Shown in pieces: positions 18,462-25,780 of a stretch of DNA of 64,000 bases. Below the pieces are notes generated by a model. That model was given only the letters and a program-made list of their open reading frames with translations, was not told the origin of the DNA and ran no database searches. Made by a program: the position numbers and the translations under genes. Numbering within the stretch: position 1 is the stretch's first letter; each line of letters starts with the position of its first letter. The DNA is from Phosphitispora fastidiosa. GTDB taxonomy: Bacteria; Bacillota; Thermincolia; Thermincolales; UBA2595. The stretch is from contig NZ_JAHHUL010000014.1 in the NCBI RefSeq assembly GCF_019008365.1, positions 51,773-115,772 on the forward strand, read 5' to 3'.

Positions 18462-18722
18462 ATGCCTCAAATTATTCCAATTAGGGACTTAAAGAAAACC
18501 AGTGAACTATCGGAATTGTGTCGTAAAGCGAAAGAACCTGTGTTTATAACGAAAAATGGCTATGGGGATATGGTTATCATGAGCATGGAGACCTATGAGA
18601 AAACTATGTTAATGAATGATATATACAAAAAGTTAGATGAAGCAGAGCAGTCTATTGATAAAGGTGAAGTAATGGATGGATTTGAATCTTTAAGAAAAAC
18701 AAGAAAAAAATATGGCTTATAA
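18462..18722 (+). CDS. type II antitoxin, Phd/YefM family
   Basis: An 86-residue protein beginning MPQIIPIRDLKKT, with the Phd/YefM-like strand-turn PVFITKNGYGDMVIMSMETYE and a charged C-terminal tail that would bind the toxin. ATG 18462 is preferred, with AGGAG (18448-18452) 9 nt upstream; ATG 18453 abuts that site. A TATAAT at 18424-18429 may be the -10. Overlaps the toxin gene by 11 bp, typical of such modules. Codon use is more AT-rich than the neighbours, consistent with transfer. Confidence 0.88.
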   Translation: MPQIIPIRDLKKTSELSELCRKAKEPVFITKNGYGDMVIMSMETYEKTMLMNDIYKKLDEAEQSIDKGEVMDGFESLRKTRKKYGL

Positions 18723-19023
18723 ACTTGTCATTTCAAAAGAGGCTCATAAGGATATTGATGATATTGTTCATTACATTGCTGTAGAACTTGCAAATCCCAC
18801 AGCGGCCGCAAGTTTTCTTGACGATGTAGAGAAAAGTTACATCGAGGTTGTAAATAACCCACGCATGTATAGCCGATGCCAGGATGCTAGACTCGGTAGA
18901 GAAGGATATCGAAAAATTGTTATCAAGAATTATCTTGTACTATACCGTATTGATGATGAAGCAAAGAAGGTTTTTATTGTTAGAATAATTTACGGTGGCA
19001 GAAACTATCCTGAGTTTATTTAA
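18712..19023 (+). CDS. RelE/ParE-superfamily toxin
   Basis: A 103-residue toxin with YKLVISKEAHKDIDDIVHYIA at the start and the C-terminal strands KIVIKNYLVLYRIDDE and FIVRIIYGGRNY characteristic of the RelE/ParE fold. Whether it cleaves mRNA on the ribosome (RelE) or poisons gyrase (ParE) cannot be decided from sequence; the ARLG...Y-x-K and RIIYGGR pattern is common to both. Translationally coupled to the antitoxin. Confidence 0.87.
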   Translation: MAYKLVISKEAHKDIDDIVHYIAVELANPTAAASFLDDVEKSYIEVVNNPRMYSRCQDARLGREGYRKIVIKNYLVLYRIDDEAKKVFIVRIIYGGRNYPEFI

Positions 19024-19087
19024 ACAACTATTCCAACTTTATTTTGTTGACACTATCAACTCCAGACAGATAGAGTGAGGGCAACAT

Positions 19088-19249
19088 TTACATCAGTGAA
19101 AAGGCTGTTTGCAACGGGTTTACCAAACATAGTAGTCCCGGATGGGTAAGTATGCCGGCCCGGCGGTCGTCGGCATCATAAATATAGACTTTGTTGCCAA
19201 CTCTGGTTATGTTGCGATTTGTGTCATACTCGTAAGTTATGGAGTTGAC
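19088..19249 (-). pseudogene. Rhs/YD-repeat protein remnant
   Basis: Read on the minus strand from about 19249, the frame gives ITYEYDTNRNITRVGNKVYIYDADDR (split here: ITYEYDTNRN, then ITRVGNKVYIYDADDR), an excellent YD repeat as in Rhs and wall-associated proteins, followed by unrelated residues and a stop at 19088-19090. There is no start and no further repeat, so it is a relic of a much larger gene. Rhs C-terminal ends often carry exchangeable toxin and immunity genes, which fits the accessory character of this 1.5-kb patch. Confidence 0.65.
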
Positions 19250-19331
19250 CCCAGTCATCTGGTTATTTTACGTACTTTAGACATAAACTACACCATATGG
19301 CCAAGACCATGAATAGTACCTCGTGGCAAGT

Positions 19332-19466
19332 TTAAAGTCCTTTTTTTTTTACTAACCACTTAGTGAGCTTATTCATAGCTTTTGAGGCTAACCATATTCC
19401 AACATACCATTCAACATACCCCCCAGCTAGCATTGAAATTCCCATTGCAACCAAGGCTCCCCACAT
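19332..19466 (-). CDS. small membrane protein, 44 residues (hypothetical)
   Basis: Minus-strand frame starting MWGALVAMGISMLAGGYVEW, with one probable membrane helix and a basic C-terminus (KLTKWLVKKKGL). A weak GGTGA lies 5 nt upstream of ATG. I do not recognise a family. It lies behind the Rhs remnant on the same strand and could be a leftover of the same element. Support is limited to length, start context and amphipathic composition. Confidence 0.3.
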   Translation of the reverse strand: MWGALVAMGISMLAGGYVEWYVGIWLASKAMNKLTKWLVKKKGL

Positions 19467-19572
19467 GATTTTCACCCATATTCTGTTGTCATATAAGGAC
19501 TAAACTATCTCCGGTGTTTTTGAAATTTAAAAAATATTGTATACTGGAATAAAACAAGAGGAGGCGGGTCGA

Positions 19573-20016
19573 TTGCAGTTCGCTGTGGAAAAAGATAAAG
19601 GTGTACTTGAACAGGTGGATAATCTGCTTTATGAAGTGCTGTGGAAACCGCGCGGGATGCCTAATGTCCGCCATCAGTTCGACAAGGGAGAGGCTGAGAT
19701 TATTTTTACGGCGCGGGAAGGCAACAACGTAGTTGGCGCTTTTGTGGTGATTATTTATAAAGACAAAACTGCTGAGTTAAGGCATGCTGCTGTTCTTCCG
19801 GAGTACCAGGGACAAAAAGCGGGCAAAGGCCTATGGAATGAAGCGCTTAAATATATTAAGGCTGAAGGAATTAACTCAATATATGTCTATGCCCGCAATA
19901 CCGCCATTGGATTTTGGGAAAAGACAGGATTTCGGGCTGAAACCGACTGGCTTGACCATGAAGCCTTTGCCGGTAGTGGAATCAGATTCAAAATAATGTT
20001 TTTTGATATAAAGTAA
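19573..20016 (+). CDS. GNAT-family N-acetyltransferase
   Basis: A 147-residue GNAT protein with strand TAELRHAAVLPEYQGQKAGKGLW (acetyl-CoA loop Q-G-Q-K-A-G-K, about residues 77-90) and the closing YVYARNTAIGFWEKTGFRAE typical of the family. TTG 19573 is taken as start because AGGAGG (19559-19564) lies 8 nt upstream; no ATG fits better. Substrate unknown. It stands alone between the accessory patch and a small HTH gene. Confidence 0.82.
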   Translation: MQFAVEKDKGVLEQVDNLLYEVLWKPRGMPNVRHQFDKGEAEIIFTAREGNNVVGAFVVIIYKDKTAELRHAAVLPEYQGQKAGKGLWNEALKYIKAEGINSIYVYARNTAIGFWEKTGFRAETDWLDHEAFAGSGIRFKIMFFDIK

Positions 20017-20067
20017 ATTCTGCATATAACGATTAAATATAATATAAGTATGGAGGGGGCAGGTCAG

Positions 20068-20280
20068 GTGTTTTTCGGTTCATTTAGGAAGAAAACCGTC
20101 AGGGAACTAAGAAAAAACCAGTGTCTAACAGCCAGGGAGCTGGCGGAAAAGGTAAAAGTGGATACCGCAAAAATACTTAAGATAGATAATATGAAACTAA
20201 AGGAGGTCCCGGAACCGCTACAGTCGGCAATTACCCCGGTGCTGCAGGGGGATCATATTGATAAAATTCCCTGGCTGTAG
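20068..20280 (+). CDS. small helix-turn-helix protein
   Basis: A 70-residue protein with an XRE-like helix-turn-helix core: TVRELRKNQCLTARELAEKVKVDTAKILKID. GTG 20068 is preferred, 8 nt after GGAGGGGG; the ATG at 20050 lies within that ribosome site. The protein ends in DKIPWL. It may bind DNA as a dimer, but targets are unknown. Similar short proteins are common in Peptococcaceae. Confidence 0.65.
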   Translation: MFFGSFRKKTVRELRKNQCLTARELAEKVKVDTAKILKIDNMKLKEVPEPLQSAITPVLQGDHIDKIPWL

Positions 20281-20387
20281 CCAGTGCAGGAGAAATGCAG
20301 GGTCATTGACGAATTCTTTAGTAGGTACATAAAAATGCGTATGCAGGAAAAGATAAAGTGGTAAAAATTACATGTTTGGGGGATCTT

Positions 20388-21527
20388 ATGGTAAACAGAG
20401 ACAGGATTTTGGATGAATTTATCAGGCTGGTGAAAATAGACTCACCTACCATGTACGAGAGGGAAATAGCCGATTACCTGAAGGGCAGACTGATCGAAAA
20501 TGGACTTGAAGTTTATGAGGATAAGGCAGGAGATGCTATCGGCACTGAGTGGGGAAACCCGGCGGGAAACCTGATAGCATCTCTTAAAGGCACGGTTAGT
20601 GAGGCGCCGGTAATTCTCCTGTGCGCACATATGGACACCGTCGAGCCGGGGCGCGGCGTAAACCCCATTGTCAGGGACGGCGCTGTTTATTCGGACGGCA
20701 CTACCGTGCTTGGCTCTGATGATAAGGCCGGCATAGCCGCTATCCTGGAAGCCATTCAGGTATTGAAAGAACAGGGTGTTCCTCACGGGGACATCGAAGT
20801 TGTATTTACAGTTGCCGAGGAAGGCGGATTGAAAGGCGCTAAAAACCTGGACCATAAGAGACTAAGGTCTCAGCTTGCCTATGTCCTTGACTGTGACGGC
20901 GCAGCCGGAACAATAATTACCAGAGCTCCTGCTCAGTACCGGATAAAATCAAGTATTATAGGAAAGGCGGCACATGCCGGAATAAGCCCTGAAGACGGTA
21001 TCAATGCAATCTATATTGCCTCCAAAGCAATATCACAGATGCAGCTAGGCAGGATTGACAACGAAACTACTGCTAATATTGGCGTGATTTCAGGCGGGAA
21101 AGCTACCAACATCATTCCTGATTTGGTCAACATCGAAGGTGAGACCAGGAGTATTGATACGGAAAAACTGGAGAGACAAACAGACCGGATAGTTGAAATC
21201 CTGGAAGCAACAGCCAGAGAATATGGAGCACAGGTCACAGTTGAAAAAGATTTTTTATACCCCAGGCTTAAGCTCGAAGTAACAGATACCGCTGTTCTTA
21301 TTGCCATGGAGGCTGCTGTGGCCATGGGCCAGAAGCCGGTCCCGGTAAGCACGGGAGGCGGCAGTGATGCCAATATTCTCAATGGGTATGGGATTCCTAC
21401 AGTTAATTTGGGGATAGGGATGTCTAAAGTGCATTCGACCGAGGAATTTATCACCATCGACAATCTGGTGTTGAATGCACAATACCTTGTGGAGATTATC
21501 AAAAATACAGCCAAAAGAAAGGCATAA
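20388..21527 (+). CDS. M20-family peptidase, PepT-like
   Basis: A two-zinc aminopeptidase of about 379 residues. Metal and catalytic motifs are visible: LLCAHMDTVEPG (His, Asp), GSDDKAGIAAILEA (bridging Asp), TVAEEGGLKGA (general-base Glu and metal Glu), LDCDGAAG (Asp) and MSKVHSTEEF (His near the C-terminus). The dimerisation domain lies in the middle (IGKAAHAGISPEDGINAI). The start at ATG 20388 gives MVNRDRILDEFIRLVKIDSPT, the usual N-terminus; GTG 20358 in frame is possible. Likely a tripeptidase or related di/tripeptide hydrolase. The following DUF3866 gene is 47 bp downstream. Confidence 0.88.
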   Translation: MVNRDRILDEFIRLVKIDSPTMYEREIADYLKGRLIENGLEVYEDKAGDAIGTEWGNPAGNLIASLKGTVSEAPVILLCAHMDTVEPGRGVNPIVRDGAVYSDGTTVLGSDDKAGIAAILEAIQVLKEQGVPHGDIEVVFTVAEEGGLKGAKNLDHKRLRSQLAYVLDCDGAAGTIITRAPAQYRIKSSIIGKAAHAGISPEDGINAIYIASKAISQMQLGRIDNETTANIGVISGGKATNIIPDLVNIEGETRSIDTEKLERQTDRIVEILEATAREYGAQVTVEKDFLYPRLKLEVTDTAVLIAMEAAVAMGQKPVPVSTGGGSDANILNGYGIPTVNLGIGMSKVHSTEEFITIDNLVLNAQYLVEIIKNTAKRKA

Positions 21528-21574
21528 GCACATATAGTCGAAAAAACATTAAGGCGCTGAAAGCGGGTGAAAAA

Positions 21575-22708
21575 TTGATTAGAATCCGCCAGGGGAAGGT
21601 AACCGAAATTGTCGAACGCAAGCGGGGAGTTACCGAAATAAGAGTTGCAATTCCAATTGAAGGAGAAAACCAGGGGGAAAACCAGGGGGAAAACCAGGGA
21701 GAAAACCAAGGGGAAATCGCCAGGGCGATTAACTATGATTTTATGACAGGACCTGTGCAGATAGGGGACTCAGTTTCGCTGAATACAACTGCTGTCCACA
21801 AAAAGCTGGGCAGTGGCGGGCAGCATTTTGTAATGGCAAATTTCAGCGTGAAGACAAAAGACATTGATGAAATTGGCCATATCATGAAACTGCGCTACAC
21901 CCCGATGCAGGTGAAGTGTTTTAGTGTGGAAGAGGAGCTTAATCCCGCAAGACCCAAGATTGAAGATTTCAAGTCAATGAAAAAAACGCCGGTTATTGTG
22001 GGGACACTCCACAGTATGCTGGCTCCGGCAGCGGCTGGGGTTAAGGCGGCAAGCCGGGGCCGGCTCCGGGTGGCGTATGTGATGACAGATGGGGCAGCCC
22101 TGCCGCTGCAGATGAGCAAAACAGTGGCGGAACTAATAGATAAGGGGCTTATTGATGCTACCGTAAGTGTGGGACATGCCTTTGGCGGTGATTTTGAAGC
22201 AGTAAATATTTATACCGGGCTGATTGCGGCCAAACAGGCTGCCCGGGCAGATGTTATTATCGTTACCATGGGTCCCGGGATAGTAGGCACAGGCACTAAA
22301 TATGGTTTTACGGGTATTGAGCAGGGGGAAATAATTAATGCGGTCAATATTCTGGAAGGCAGGGCGATTGCCATTCCCAGGATAAGTTTTGTTGACCCCA
22401 GGGAACGGCATACCGGTTTAAGTCATCATTCGATTACGGTGTTAAGTAAAATTGCCATAACCCCGTGTGTTGTCCCCATACCGGTCATGGACCCAATTAA
22501 GGAAGACTACGTAAACAAGCAATTATTAAAAGCAGGGATTTCCTTTGACCATGAGGTAATTACCGAAGATGGCAGCTCGGCGCTGAGATTCCTGATTGAA
22601 AAGGATATTGTGGTGACAACTATGGGAAGGACCATGAGCCAGGACCGGGAATTTTTCCTGGCTGCAGGGGCGGCCGGAGTCCTGGCTACCAGATATGTGG
22701 TTTTTTAG
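21575..22708 (+). CDS. DUF3866 family protein
   Basis: A 377-residue cytosolic protein of the conserved Firmicutes family DUF3866, usually found beside M20 peptidase genes; function unknown. An N-terminal beta-rich part (1-100) is followed by a Rossmann-like body with GTLHSMLAPAAAGVKAA, YVMTDGAALPL and VTMGPGIVGTGTKYGF. The N-terminal region contains four exact GENQ repeats (residues 30-45), encoded by 12-bp tandem repeats. The start is TTG 21575 behind GGGTGA. Confidence 0.85.
   Translation: MIRIRQGKVTEIVERKRGVTEIRVAIPIEGENQGENQGENQGENQGEIARAINYDFMTGPVQIGDSVSLNTTAVHKKLGSGGQHFVMANFSVKTKDIDEIGHIMKLRYTPMQVKCFSVEEELNPARPKIEDFKSMKKTPVIVGTLHSMLAPAAAGVKAASRGRLRVAYVMTDGAALPLQMSKTVAELIDKGLIDATVSVGHAFGGDFEAVNIYTGLIAAKQAARADVIIVTMGPGIVGTGTKYGFTGIEQGEIINAVNILEGRAIAIPRISFVDPRERHTGLSHHSITVLSKIAITPCVVPIPVMDPIKEDYVNKQLLKAGISFDHEVITEDGSSALRFLIEKDIVVTTMGRTMSQDREFFLAAGAAGVLATRYVVF
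21662..21709 (+). repeat. 12-bp in-frame tandem repeat (GENQ x4)
   Basis: Four near-identical 12-bp units (ggRgaaaaccaR), followed by a partial fifth (gggGAAATC), encode GENQGENQGENQGENQGE. Repeat-number changes would keep the reading frame. Confidence 0.9.
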
Positions 22709-22836
22709 GGGGCCAGGTCATCCAGCAGGGCTTTGACCGTGTTATAATTCGCTGCGTGTTCCCGCAGGCGTTCCCTGAGTTCGGAGACCGTACCGAATAT
22801 ATATACCCGGTCACTGTAAATGAATTCCCTTAACAT
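22705..22836 (-). CDS. small conserved-type protein, 43 residues
   Basis: Minus-strand gene starting MLREFIYSDRVYIFGTVSEL, with a very strong ribosome site (AGGAGGT, complement of 22844-22850) 7 nt before ATG 22836. It is charged and mostly helical (RERLREHAANYNTVKALLDDL) and overlaps the end of the DUF3866 gene by 4 bp in convergent orientation. I do not know a function. The well-placed Shine-Dalgarno makes it more credible than other short frames nearby. Confidence 0.6.
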   Translation of the reverse strand: MLREFIYSDRVYIFGTVSELRERLREHAANYNTVKALLDDLAP

Positions 22837-23054
22837 ATGGAATACCTCCTTTGCCGGGCAGAAAAGTTCTGCCAAGCTTGTTTTCAACAAAGGTATATAT
22901 AGTGTATTCACCTTACAGAGAAATTATTAGCGACAAATTTACTACTATTATGCTCTCGGAAATAACCGTGTAATCTGGTGAAGTGCGGAAAAGCGGTACA
23001 ATAGCTCACCGGATTACATCTGCGGTTATTTCCGGGAACAAATTTGGAGGAAAT

Positions 23055-24272
23055 ATGGAGAATTATTTTGCGGACCTGCACGTCCACATAGGGAGGGCCG
23101 GAAACGGCGCTCCCGTTAAAATTACAGCTTCGATGAACCTTACAGTTGCCAACATCCTCAAGGAATGTATGACGCGCAAAGGCATAGATATAGTGGGGAT
23201 AGTAGATAGTTCTTCACCGGATGTTATGGAGGATTTGACAAAACTGCTCGCATCCGGTGATTTGGTTAAGTTGGAAAACGGCGGGCTGCGGTACAGGGAC
23301 CGGGTAACCCTGATACCGGGAAGCGAAGTGGAGACAACCGAATGTATTCGGGCTGATGGTCAGGATAAATTCAGAAGCGCTCACTGCCTGTGCTATTTTC
23401 CGGGGTTGGATGAGGTAAAGCGGTTTACGGGAGAACTAGCTAAGCCTGGCCGTACCAGGAATATCGGTTTGAGCTCCCAGAAGTGCCGGATGTCGATTGA
23501 GGAAGTAGTAGCAACAGTAGAACAAATTGGCGGGATAGTCGTTCCGGCACATGCCTTTACTCCACATAAGGGAATGTATGGCAGTTGTGTGAGCAGCGCT
23601 CTGGAGATCATGTCCCCGGAGACCTGGGCTAAGATTCCTGCAGTTGAACTGGGACTGAGTTCTGACTCCAACTATGCCGATATGATTTCTGAACTGTCCG
23701 GGAAGAGCTTTATCAGCAATTCGGATGCCCATTCACTGCCCAAAATAGGCCGGGAATACAACATTATCAGGATGCAGCAGCCTGACTACAGTGAGCTTGT
23801 GATGGCGCTCAGGCGCGAGAATGGCCGCTGCGTGATGGCAAATTACGGGTTTGACCCCAAATTGGGCAAGTACCACCGGACTTATTGTGAAGATTGTGGT
23901 CTGACGGTTAAGGATGAGCCGCCGGTTATGAGCTGTACCGGCTGCGGTTTACCGGTTGACGGGCGCAGGGTGGTTATTGGGGTTTTGGACCGGATTTATG
24001 AGATCAGGGATAATACCTCTTCCGCGCCTCCGGAGCACAGGCCCCCGTACTACCACCAGATTCCCCTGGAGAATCTTCCGGGCATAGGTAAAAAGACCCT
24101 GGATAAGCTGCTGCAGGCCGCAACTGAGATGCAGATACTGCATCATTACAGTGAGGCGGCCCTGGAAAACCTGGCCGGTAATAAGACAGCTGAGATGATA
24201 GTCCTGGCCAGACAGGGGAAACTAACGGTATCGGCCGGCGGCGGGGGTTATTACGGAAGAGTTCATAAATGA
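23055..24272 (+). CDS. endonuclease Q (PHP-family DNA repair nuclease)
   Basis: EndoQ nicks DNA 5' of deaminated bases (uracil, hypoxanthine, xanthine) and abasic sites. The protein (405 residues) shows PHP-domain metal motifs YFADLHVHIGRA, AHAFTPHKGMYGS and SNSDAHSLPKIGRE, a zinc ribbon (CEDCG...CTGCG, about 275-300) and a helix-hairpin-helix near the end (LENLPGIGKKTLDKLL). This order is diagnostic. ATG 23055 follows GGAGG; an in-frame ATG at 22983 would add 24 residues without family similarity. EndoQ is patchily distributed in bacteria, chiefly in Firmicutes and Archaea. Confidence 0.88.
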   Translation: MENYFADLHVHIGRAGNGAPVKITASMNLTVANILKECMTRKGIDIVGIVDSSSPDVMEDLTKLLASGDLVKLENGGLRYRDRVTLIPGSEVETTECIRADGQDKFRSAHCLCYFPGLDEVKRFTGELAKPGRTRNIGLSSQKCRMSIEEVVATVEQIGGIVVPAHAFTPHKGMYGSCVSSALEIMSPETWAKIPAVELGLSSDSNYADMISELSGKSFISNSDAHSLPKIGREYNIIRMQQPDYSELVMALRRENGRCVMANYGFDPKLGKYHRTYCEDCGLTVKDEPPVMSCTGCGLPVDGRRVVIGVLDRIYEIRDNTSSAPPEHRPPYYHQIPLENLPGIGKKTLDKLLQAATEMQILHHYSEAALENLAGNKTAEMIVLARQGKLTVSAGGGGYYGRVHK

Positions 24273-24288
24273 AAGTGGTGATACCGGA

Positions 24289-24969
24289 ATGTCAAACAGT
24301 GGAGTTTTTCTCACAGTTAATGCATCAGGTGCGGTCAAGGCCGCGGAAGCTAAAAATGTGGTCATGGTTGTTGATGTTATTGATATGTCGACAACCCTGG
24401 AAGCAGCCCTGGATGCAGGTGCCTTAAGGGTGTTCGGGGCCAGCCCGGATGCATCAAGAGCTCCGGTGAAGCTGTCACCGGAGACCATCGGTGAAATGGC
24501 AGGCAGGGCAGCCCGAGAAGCGGGTACCGGCGTCATAATTATCAGTGAGCCCAGGGTGGGGACAGAAGAGGAACGGCGTGCCAGAGCCGGCAGGACCATT
24601 CGGGGTGTACTGAGTACAGGCGCTCTGATAGATGCTGTCTATCCCAATATTGGCGCAGAAACGACCAAACTGGGTGAGTTTTCCGGAAAGGTTGTTGTTG
24701 CAGTTACCGATACGGGGGGAGTGGCTTATGATGCCGCTGTTACCGCGGGCGCACCTGCGGTGATAACCGGAACAATTGCCAGGACCATCAAAAAGCGGGG
24801 TTCCGAGCCTGCCAGGGCGGCTGCCAAAAGGGCTGTCGCCGCAGCGGAACAGGCCGGAACCGGGATTTCGGTTGTTGCTGCCAGCGCCAATTCCCTGGAA
24901 GATATCCTGGCTGCTGAGTATATTATGAGATTAATTATTGAGGAAGGATTTATTGCTCTGGGGAAATAA
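24289..24969 (+). CDS. conserved hypothetical protein, ComB (2-phosphosulfolactate phosphatase)-like fold
   Basis: A 226-residue, Ala/Gly-rich protein. The segment VVMVVDVIDMSTTLEAALDAGALRVFGASP resembles the ComB-family strand-helix with the acidic metal site, and the C-terminal ANSLEDILAAEYIM resembles the ComB end motif SLEDVLAAG. The middle region is unlike ComB, and there is no other sign of coenzyme M synthesis, so the substrate is unknown. It lies 16 bp after endonuclease Q and is probably co-transcribed with it. Confidence 0.55.
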   Translation: MSNSGVFLTVNASGAVKAAEAKNVVMVVDVIDMSTTLEAALDAGALRVFGASPDASRAPVKLSPETIGEMAGRAAREAGTGVIIISEPRVGTEEERRARAGRTIRGVLSTGALIDAVYPNIGAETTKLGEFSGKVVVAVTDTGGVAYDAAVTAGAPAVITGTIARTIKKRGSEPARAAAKRAVAAAEQAGTGISVVAASANSLEDILAAEYIMRLIIEEGFIALGK

Positions 24970-24990
24970 TCTGGGCAAAAAATAACATAG

Positions 24991-25019
24991 GCATAAAAAT
25001 GCATTTGCGGCCATAAATT
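24991..25019 (+). promoter_or_regulatory. possible sigma-E promoter of spoIIM
   Basis: GCATAAA (24991-24997), 14 bp, CATAAATT (25012-25019), close to the mother-cell consensus KMATATT-N14-CATACAMT. spoIIM is sigma-E dependent in Bacillus. Confidence 0.35.
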
Positions 25020-25049
25020 TGGTTATATAGGACAAAAGGAGGCTGCCGG

Positions 25050-25685
25050 ATGCGTTTTTGGGTCAGACAAGTTGCAGTTGAATATTTGGCCAGGAAATGG
25101 TATCTGTTTCTTTTTATTACCGTTTTTCTCTTTGCCGGAATTGCCTTTGGGGCTGCTGCCGCCGGGGAAATCAGCACAGATCAGGCTGACCACCTGTCTG
25201 CTTATTTTAACAGCTTTCTGGAGCAGGTGACCACTTCTCCGGTTAGTGAGCAGGTGTTTTTCAGAAAGAATATATTCAACAGCGTATATATTATAGCTGC
25301 CATGTATATTTTGGGTCTTACAGTCATTGGTATTCCAATGGTGATAGTGGCCGTATTTGCCAAGGGATTTGTGATCGGCTTTACCATCGGGTTTTTGGTC
25401 CGGGAAAAGGCAGTAAAGGGTTTTATCTTTGCTTTGATATCAGTGCTGCCCCACAATCTGCTGATTATTCCTGCCGTTATCGTTGGAGGTGTGGCTGCCA
25501 TGTCTTTTTCTGCGATGTTGATTAGGAGGCGTTTTCAGTCCCGGACGACTGCCGGAATCAGAAGTTACCTTGGTGCCTATACCGGCGTAATGCTGGTACT
25601 GTGTGTAGTCGCCGGCGCTGCCGGGCTCCTGGAAACATATGTCACTCCTGTTGTGATCAAATCTGTCGCCGGCTATATAAGATGA
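25050..25685 (+). CDS. spoIIM: SpoIIM, stage II sporulation membrane protein
   Basis: SpoIIM, with SpoIID and SpoIIP, drives septal peptidoglycan remodelling during engulfment. The 211-residue protein has an N-terminal cytoplasmic segment, then about five membrane helices; FLFITVFLFAGIAFGA is the first, and the conserved GFTIGFLVREKAVKGFIFALISVLPHNLLIIPA part (split by charged residues) is the family core. GGAGG precedes ATG. Length is normal. Confidence 0.92.
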   Translation: MRFWVRQVAVEYLARKWYLFLFITVFLFAGIAFGAAAAGEISTDQADHLSAYFNSFLEQVTTSPVSEQVFFRKNIFNSVYIIAAMYILGLTVIGIPMVIVAVFAKGFVIGFTIGFLVREKAVKGFIFALISVLPHNLLIIPAVIVGGVAAMSFSAMLIRRRFQSRTTAGIRSYLGAYTGVMLVLCVVAGAAGLLETYVTPVVIKSVAGYIR

Positions 25686-25780
25686 AAAAGTATCCCGGAT
25701 GGCTGAATATAAAGGTGTAGAGTAGGAAAACCTTTGGTTAGAGTATGTGTAAACATTTCTGAACCGGAGGTTTTTAAATT

